NCBI GenBank assembly: GCA_964439135.1
Contig: CAYTNN010000145.1
Span: forward strand, 1 to 12,178
Reading direction: 5' to 3'
DNA from: JAFGPJ01 sp964439135
GTDB taxonomy: Bacteria; Planctomycetota; Phycisphaerae; Sedimentisphaerales; Anaerobacaceae
DNA: 12,178 nucleotides
Shown: one piece after another, positions 7,843-12,178 of the stretch
Numbering within the stretch: the stretch's first letter is position 1
How the letters are laid out: every line of letters begins with the position of its first letter
Position numbers and translations under genes: made by a program
Notes under the pieces: generated by a model
The model's database searches: none
What the model was told of the DNA's origin: nothing
What the model saw: only the letters and a program-made list of their open reading frames with translations

Positions 7843-8807
7843 GGACAGGTGCACTGAAGATGGCATTTCTTGCAATAACAACAGATTGGTCTTTTCTTCA
7901 TATCTCCGGGCTGACACTCATAGGGGCCGCGACGATCGTCTCATTTTACGTCGGCCGGCTCGCACGGCTGGCCAAATTGCCTTCACTGATAGGCTATATG
8001 TTCGTTGGTGTTATCCTCGGGCCGTCGATACTGCATCTTTTTGACGAGCCTTCGATGGAACGGCTTTCGTTCGTAACGGAAATTGCTCTTGGATTCGTGG
8101 CCTTCAGCATCGGTTCCGAACTGAATATGTTTACGCTAAAGCGCCTTGGTGGTGGAATTATCTCCATTATCTTAGCAGAGTCTTTCGGCGCTTTTTTTAT
8201 TGTAGTTCTTGCCGTCTACGCTCTGACCCGTGATTTACCGCTGGCGTTGATTTTCGGATCGATGGCGCCGGCCAGCGCACCGGCGGGTACTGTCGCGGTC
8301 ATTCATGAGTGCAGGGCGAAAGGCAGCTTGACCACGACACTTTATGCCGTGGTGGGATTCGACGACGGATTGGCCATTATAATTTTCGGATTCGCAGCCG
8401 CCCTGGCAAAAACCCTTTTAATAACGGAGGCTTCCGGCGCTGCCGAAGGTATTCTTGGGGCTTTATTGGCCCCGGTGAAAGAAATCGGCTTGAGTTTTGT
8501 CGTCGGCGGAGTTGCCGGATTGTTGTTCTACCGCCTAGTGCGCAAGCTGCAAAGTGCCAGGGATATTCTTATTGTTGTTTTCGGCGTGATCCTTATTTGT
8601 ACCGGTTTATCGATACGATGGCATATGTCGCTGATTTTGACTAATATGGTGGTCGGATTCGTTCTGGCCAACGCGCGACACGAATCGCTGCTGCATCGTG
8701 TGACGGCTCCCCTGCTGGAAGTAATGCCGCTGCTGTTCGTGTTATTTTTCTGCCTGGCCGGCGCGCACCTGCAGTTGTCGGCTCTGCCCGCACTCGGAGC
8801 TGTCGGG
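7839..8807 (+). CDS. Second CPA-type cation/proton antiporter, 3' end lost in assembly gap
   Basis: The 323 codons seen run straight into the N block. The protein is a multi-span exchanger related to the one encoded at 4790-7033. It aligns with that protein through 'SLTTTLYAVVGFDDGLAI', keeping the TM5-like Asp175-Asp176 pair at the same 28-residue distance from the TM4-like motif. At that TM4 position it has Ser146-Ala147-Pro148 where the partner has Thr-Asp-Pro, so the TM4 aspartate is missing. By comparison with the partner, the last few transmembrane segments (~90 residues) are hidden by the gap; whether it has a CBS or other tail is unknown. The start may be ATG 7839 (ATGA overlap with the previous gene) or ATG 7860, which has the better ribosome site (AGGTG at 7847-7851). 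Residue numbers here use 7839. Confidence 0.85.
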
Positions 8808-8907
8808 NNNNNNNNNNNNNNNNNNNNNNNNNNNNNNNNNNNNNNNNNNNNNNNNNNNNNNNNNNNNNNNNNNNNNNNNNNNNNNNNNNNNNNNNNNNNN
8901 NNNNNNN
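8808..8907. other. Assembly gap of exactly 100 N
   Basis: One hundred consecutive N is the conventional placeholder for a gap of unknown length. The antiporter reading frame enters it and the rnpA frame leaves it. The missing DNA should hold at least the end of the antiporter gene and the first codons of rnpA, and perhaps rpmH, which usually precedes rnpA in bacteria. Confidence 0.98.
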
Positions 8908-9309
8908 TTTTCCTTCCCGAAAAAGAAAAGGCTTGTCAGCAACAGTCAATTCAAAGCCGTCATGGCTCGCGGTCGGCGTCTGAGCAATGGGGTTTTGACG
9001 CTCTATATTGCCCGGAATGATTGTGAATATTCCCGGCTGGGCGTTTCGGTCGGCAAATCCCGCGGCAATGCCGTTGTCCGCAACCGGCTTAAACGCCTGA
9101 TGCGGGAGGCGTTCCGGCAGAACCAGGAAGAAATCCCGGCCGGCTTCGATTATCTGCTGATGATTTCGCATCGATGGCCGAAGAAATCAAATGTCGAAAA
9201 GACACCTAAAATGCCGACATTTGAACAGGTCAAAGCCTCGTTTTTGGGCTTGGTTAATTCATCGCTCGAAACACGAGACACGGGCCACGAGCCACGAGAC
9301 ACGAAATGA
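8908..9309 (+). CDS. rnpA: Ribonuclease P protein component, start codon lost in gap
   Basis: Read directly out of the gap in the frame of the downstream codons, the sequence begins 'FSFPKKKRLVSNSQFKAV', which is the usual N-terminal region of RnpA (FPK..RL....F). It continues with 'RLGVSVGKSRGNAVVRNRLKRLMREAFR', the diagnostic RNR motif that contacts the RNase P RNA. RnpA assists the catalytic RNA in cutting the 5' leader from pre-tRNA. Seen here are 133 residues; only a few codons should be missing, as the family is ~110-130 residues long. An in-frame ATG at 8962 is internal to the conserved domain and is not the true start. The last ~12 residues ('TRDTGHEPRDTK') are encoded by a heptanucleotide repeat and are not part of the family fold. 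No yidD or yidC follows, unlike the common gene order. Confidence 0.93.
   Translation, partial: FSFPKKKRLVSNSQFKAVMARGRRLSNGVLTLYIARNDCEYSRLGVSVGKSRGNAVVRNRLKRLMREAFRQNQEEIPAGFDYLLMISHRWPKKSNVEKTPKMPTFEQVKASFLGLVNSSLETRDTGHEPRDTK
9272..9306 (+). repeat. Five 7-nt repeat units (CACGAGA-like) forming the end of rnpA
   Basis: Five consecutive heptamers are visible: CACGAGA, CACGGGC, CACGAGC, CACGAGA, CACGAAA. Because 7 is not a multiple of 3, the repeat cycles through all frames, giving the odd peptide tail TRDTGHEPRDTK. The stop codon of rnpA follows immediately and overlaps the ribosome site of the next gene. Confidence 0.85.
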
Positions 9310-9317
9310 GGTGATTT

Positions 9318-10340
9318 ATGACTCCGAAAGAACGAATTAACGCGATTCTCAAGGGCGATTCTTATGATCGTCCCGCCGTAACTCCTATTTTTATGGCGTG
9401 GGCCTCCCATTTTATCGGGCATACTTACAGAGATTATTACCTTGATGGCGATATTCTGGCCGAGGCGCAGCTTGCTGTAACACGGGCCTTTAATCTCGAC
9501 CAAATCAGTGCGATAAGCGATCCCTGGCGAGAGGCATCTGCGTATGGGATGGAATTTGAATATCCTCCTGAGGGCGTGGGAAGACCGAAAGAGCTATTAA
9601 TCAAGACACGCAGCGAGATATCACGGGTCAAACGGTTCGATATCGAAAATGCGGAGCGGACAAAACAAAGGATCGAGAGCGTGCGGAAAATGGCTGCCGA
9701 GGTTGGACAGACACACAGCGTTTTAGGTTGGGTGGAAGGGCCCATGGCCGAGTACGGTGACCTGCGGGGCGTGGAAAACGCCATGCTGGATTTGATCGAC
9801 GAGCCGGAAATATTTGTCGAGGCAGGCGAGGTGATTGTCCAAAACGCTATTGCTTTTGCCGTCGCTCAAGTCAAGGCCGGAGCGGACATGATTGGGGTAG
9901 GCGACGCGGCAGCGAGCCTGATTACACCGGATATGTATACCGAGCTTGTTCTACCTCTGGAGAAAAAGCTGATTGAGGCTATTCACGAAGCCGGCGGCGC
10001 CGTGAAACTACACATCTGCGGCAACATATCAAACATTGTGCAATTCATGCCTGACAGTGGCGCCGATATCATTGACGTTGACTGGATGGTTCCTCTTGCC
10101 CGGGTCAGAGAGCTTGTCGGGCCCGAAGTTATACTCTGCGGCAATTTCAATCCGGCGGGTGTTTTATTCGAGGGCAGTCCGGAGGAGGTAGCCGAGGCCG
10201 CCAGAGCGTGTATCGAATCGGTGCCGGACAAGTTCATTTTGATGCCGGGCTGCGAGGTGCCGCCGGCAACGCCGGAAAAGAACATCCGCGCATTCTGTCC
10301 CTGCGACGGCTGCCTGATTCGCGAAGAATTAAAGTGTTGA
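9318..10340 (+). CDS. Uroporphyrinogen-decarboxylase-fold protein, probable corrinoid/cobamide methyltransferase (MtaA/CmuA-like)
   Basis: This 340-residue protein has the URO-D (TIM-barrel) fold signature but lacks the N-terminal Arg-rich 'RQAGR' motif of true HemE, so haem synthesis is unlikely. It shows the zinc site of the methyl-corrinoid:thiol methyltransferases: His232-Ile-Cys234 in 'KLHICGN' and Cys312 in 'PGCEVPPATP'. Such enzymes move methyl groups between a corrinoid protein and a thiol such as coenzyme M, or act in demethylation pathways. No corrinoid protein or MtaB/MtbB-type partner is in the window, so substrate and acceptor are unknown. The C terminus is cysteine-rich (Cys327, 329, 332, 340). 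The start is well supported by GAGGTGA at 9308-9314, six bases from GAGG to ATG. It begins eight bases after rnpA and may be co-transcribed with it. Confidence 0.85.
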   Translation: MTPKERINAILKGDSYDRPAVTPIFMAWASHFIGHTYRDYYLDGDILAEAQLAVTRAFNLDQISAISDPWREASAYGMEFEYPPEGVGRPKELLIKTRSEISRVKRFDIENAERTKQRIESVRKMAAEVGQTHSVLGWVEGPMAEYGDLRGVENAMLDLIDEPEIFVEAGEVIVQNAIAFAVAQVKAGADMIGVGDAAASLITPDMYTELVLPLEKKLIEAIHEAGGAVKLHICGNISNIVQFMPDSGADIIDVDWMVPLARVRELVGPEVILCGNFNPAGVLFEGSPEEVAEAARACIESVPDKFILMPGCEVPPATPEKNIRAFCPCDGCLIREELKC

Positions 10341-10360
10341 ATCTCATTCGAGATACGAAT

Positions 10361-10395
10361 AAAAAGCAAATATCAAATATTAAAAATCAAAATAG
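10361..10395 (+). repeat. AT-rich heptanucleotide repeat downstream of the URO-D-fold gene
   Basis: Five 7-nt units can be read in register: AAAAAGC, AAATATC, AAATATT, AAAAATC, AAAATAG. The array starts 20 nt after the stop codon. It has the same unit length and unit number as the CACGAGA array at the end of rnpA but a different, AT-rich sequence. A small hairpin ATTCG-AGATA-CGAAT (10346-10360) precedes it. Confidence 0.7.
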
Positions 10396-10399
10396 CGGA

Positions 10400-10440
10400 A
10401 TCATCGCTTTGCGATGATGACTTGTTTCCCGCAAAGCGGG
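10400..10440 (+). other. Two adjacent perfect hairpins in the intergenic region
   Basis: ATCATCGC-TTT-GCGATGAT (10400-10418) and CCCGC-AAA-GCGGG (10428-10440) are perfect stems of 8 and 5 bp with 3-nt loops, ten bases apart. The first is followed by CTTGTTT, a poor T tract. They may end the transcript from the URO-D-fold gene or form a small dispersed repeat element; sequence alone does not decide. Confidence 0.6.
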
Positions 10441-10468
10441 TGCCCTTCCTAAATTTTCCACTTTGCAG

Positions 10469-10498
10469 TTGACGTTAAGTGCTTTTATTTGCTACAAT
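10469..10498 (+). promoter_or_regulatory. Sigma-70-type promoter of the GLUG-repeat gene
   Basis: TTGACG (10469-10474) and TACAAT (10493-10498) are separated by 18 nt, each one mismatch from consensus. Transcription would start near 10505 and give a leader of about 110 nt before the ATG at 10616. It lies just after the paired hairpins, in a clearly AT-richer stretch. Confidence 0.65.
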
Positions 10499-10601
10499 AA
10501 TCATTAGCATCTGTGGAGTTGTCTTCTTGCCTGTTCAATTCGTATCGTTTGTCAGAAATTTGAAATACAGGGCTTTGTTCTGTTGCCCAAAAGGTGAACA
10601 G

Positions 10602-10608
10602 AGGAGGT
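10602..10608 (+). promoter_or_regulatory. Consensus Shine-Dalgarno AGGAGGT
   Basis: A full-length AGGAGGT lies 7 nt before the ATG at 10616, the strongest ribosome site in the window. TCTGTT (10579-10584) can pair with AACAGA (10597-10602), whose last base is the first of the site, so a leader hairpin could sit next to it. Confidence 0.8.
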
Positions 10609-10615
10609 AACAACC

Positions 10616-12130
10616 ATGACAAAGGCCGGAAATTCACAAATTATACGAACAATCACTTTATTAATCACAATCTTCTCTTTAAGCTTACCTGCCTATGCCA
10701 AATACAGCGGCGGCACAGGAGAGCCTAATGATCCGTATCTGATTTACACCGCTGAGCAAATGAACACCATCGGCGCTGAGCCAAACGACTGGGACAAACA
10801 TTTTAAGTTAATGACAGATATCGATTTCGTCGGATATACAGCAACGACATTCAATGTCATTGGGCGCTTTGCTCTCTATCCCGCCAGCGGGGATATACCT
10901 TTTTCTGGAGCTTTTGATGGCAATGGGCATACGATTTCAAATTTCAACTATACTGGTATAAGCGGAGGAGTATTTGGCTGGGTAGAGGGAGCTGAGATTA
11001 AAAACCTGACATTGATCGACCCAAACATCAATTCAACGCGAGGGGGAATTCGTATAGGTTCTTTGGTTGGTTACCTTTATGATGCAACAGTTGAGAATTG
11101 TCATGTTGAGGGTGGTCAAGTTACAGGTGGTTTCAGAGTTGGAGGTCTCGCGGGAGAAAACTACTATGGCACTATCACTGATTGTTCCTTTAAGGGAAGT
11201 GTGTCTAACGGTAGTGGTATTGGGGGATTGGTCGGCTGGAATAGAGGTACAATTAAAAACTGTTATTTCATCGGCGACGTTCCAGGAGAAGGACAGGAAG
11301 TCGGTGGATTAGTCGGCTTTAACACAGACACGATCAACAACTGCGAAGCATCAGCCAATGTATCTGGAGTAAGACAGGTTGGTGGTCTGGTCGGAAAACA
11401 GAAGGGAGGCAGAATCACTGGTTGTTACGCTGCCGGAAGTGTAACCGGTACGAAGGAGGTGGGGGGATTTATTGGAGGTAACAATGGCATCATCGACAGT
11501 TGCTGCACATTCTCAGATGTCACTGGCCAGACTGATGTCGGCGGATTCGCCGGCCAGAATGGTCTTAATCTCACCGATGTAGTTCGGAGCGGCAGAATCT
11601 CCAACTGTTATGCAAGGGGCAACGTCGTTGGTGAAGAATATGTTGGAGGACTTGTAGGTTATAACTACGGCTTTGGAACGATAAATAATTGTTATTCAAC
11701 TGGCGGTGTTTCAGGTAGAACTGAAGTTGGTGGTCTGGTTGGTCAGAATGACAGTGGTGATGTTATTAATTCTTTTTGGGATATCGAAACAAGTGGACTG
11801 TCAACAAGTGCGGCCGGAACCGGCAAAACAACAGCACAGATGCAGGATCCCAATACGTATATTAGCTCCGGTTGGATTTTCACAGAGCAACCGGACGGTC
11901 CCCATTACAATTGGGCTGAACTTGTCGGTGGAGGGTATCCAATTCTCTGGTGGCAGCTTTCACCACTACCTGAACTACCCATCTTCTCAGGTGGTGCCGG
12001 AGAACCAAATGATCCATATCTTATCACTACTGCTGAAGAACTGAACATGATAGGTCATAATCCAAGACTAATGGATGTACACTTCAGACTAATAGCGGAC
12101 ATTGATTTAGCGAATGTTGACTTTTTGTAA
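10616..12130 (+). CDS. Secreted GLUG-repeat protein with a shortened second module
   Basis: The 504-residue protein starts with a signal peptide (hydrophobic residues ~12-24, cleavage after 'AYA' at 28). 'YSGGTGEPNDPYLIYTAEQMNTIG' from residue 30 is the entry module common in planctomycete surface proteins. Residues ~145-380 hold about nine GLUG repeats, each near 24 residues, of the type 'VGGLVG.N.G.I.NCY..G.V.G', predicted to build a beta-helix or solenoid. 'FWDIETSG...GTGKTTAQMQDPNTYISSGW' closes the repeat block as is typical. A second entry module ('FSGGAGEPNDPYLITTAEELNMIG', ~455 onward) starts again but ends at a TAA after only ~50 residues. Its role is probably extracellular binding or adhesion; the family has no defined enzymatic activity. 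Base use is more AT-rich than in the transporter operon. The start is fixed by the consensus ribosome site. Confidence 0.9.
   Translation: MTKAGNSQIIRTITLLITIFSLSLPAYAKYSGGTGEPNDPYLIYTAEQMNTIGAEPNDWDKHFKLMTDIDFVGYTATTFNVIGRFALYPASGDIPFSGAFDGNGHTISNFNYTGISGGVFGWVEGAEIKNLTLIDPNINSTRGGIRIGSLVGYLYDATVENCHVEGGQVTGGFRVGGLAGENYYGTITDCSFKGSVSNGSGIGGLVGWNRGTIKNCYFIGDVPGEGQEVGGLVGFNTDTINNCEASANVSGVRQVGGLVGKQKGGRITGCYAAGSVTGTKEVGGFIGGNNGIIDSCCTFSDVTGQTDVGGFAGQNGLNLTDVVRSGRISNCYARGNVVGEEYVGGLVGYNYGFGTINNCYSTGGVSGRTEVGGLVGQNDSGDVINSFWDIETSGLSTSAAGTGKTTAQMQDPNTYISSGWIFTEQPDGPHYNWAELVGGGYPILWWQLSPLPELPIFSGGAGEPNDPYLITTAEELNMIGHNPRLMDVHFRLIADIDLANVDFL
11040..11760 (+). repeat. GLUG repeat array within the secreted protein
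   Basis: About nine in-frame repeats of near 72 nt encode the motif G-G-L-V-G with a preceding V and a following 'N.CY..G.V'. Repeats are clear at protein level but diverged at base level, so they are old compared with units 1-2 of the B-repeat gene. Confidence 0.8.
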
Positions 12131-12178
12131 CATCTCACCGAAGTGCCGCAAGATGATTTGACATTTTTCTAAATGTTA

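Noticed and set aside
7839..9020. One continuous antiporter frame running through the N block to 9020
   Set aside because: The part after the gap is nonsense in this frame, while another frame there encodes RnpA from its conserved N-terminal region onward.
8962..9309. rnpA starting at ATG 8962
   Set aside because: Eighteen conserved RnpA codons lie in frame before this ATG, reaching into the gap; the ATG is internal.
9318..10340. Uroporphyrinogen decarboxylase HemE
   Set aside because: The N-terminal RQAGR substrate motif is absent, and the zinc-binding H-X-C...C pattern of methyltransferases is present.
10361..10440. CRISPR-like array
   Set aside because: Units are 7 nt without spacers and no cas gene is nearby.
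12158..12178. TTGACA at the window end as a promoter
   Set aside because: A -10 box would fall outside the window; the AT-rich ACATTT-TTCT-AAATGT hairpin there is also too weak to call.

Overview
The window looks like part of a scaffolded draft or metagenome-assembled genome from a Planctomycetota bacterium, probably of the Phycisphaerae/Sedimentisphaerales kind. That placement is an inference from gene style. It rests on a secreted protein with divergent InlB-type B repeats, a secreted sialate O-acetylesterase, a GLUG-repeat protein with paired 'GEPNDPYLI' modules, and degenerate 7-nt repeats between genes. No rRNA or other phylogenetic marker is present apart from a partial rnpA. All convincing genes are on the + strand. 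A run of exactly 100 N (8808-8907) marks a scaffold join, so the two halves are linked by assembly and not by continuous sequence.

Layout, left part. (1) Positions 3-2198 hold the 3' portion of a large surface or secreted protein that ends in five tandem ~80-residue B repeats, followed by a strong intrinsic terminator. (2) Positions 2451-4022 encode a secreted SGNH-type sialate O-acetylesterase with its own candidate promoter and ribosome binding site. (3) Positions 4318-8807 form a tight four-gene ion-transport operon: an EIIA(Ntr/Fru)-type protein, a CPA-type cation/proton antiporter with four CBS motifs at its C terminus, a second EIIA fused to a domain whose predicted layout is PII-like, and a second antiporter cut by the gap. 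Spacings are 4 nt or ATGA overlaps.

Layout, right part. (4) Coming out of the gap is rnpA (protein subunit of RNase P) without its first codons. Its last codons are made of a heptanucleotide repeat. (5) Eight bases further on is a uroporphyrinogen-decarboxylase-fold protein that resembles corrinoid/cobamide methyltransferases (His-X-Cys ... Cys zinc site) and not HemE. (6) A 275-nt intergenic region carries an AT-rich heptad repeat, two perfect hairpins, a good sigma-70-like promoter and a long leader. (7) Positions 10616-12130 encode a secreted GLUG-repeat protein whose second N-terminal-like module stops early.

The most interesting unit is the antiporter operon. Two antiporters are bracketed by two phosphotransfer-type EIIA modules, and adenine-nucleotide-type sensors (CBS pairs) and a possible PII-like sensor are built in. 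This suggests cation/proton exchange gated jointly by PTS phosphorylation state and nucleotide ligands. That functional reading is inference; the gene order and motifs are visible in the sequence.
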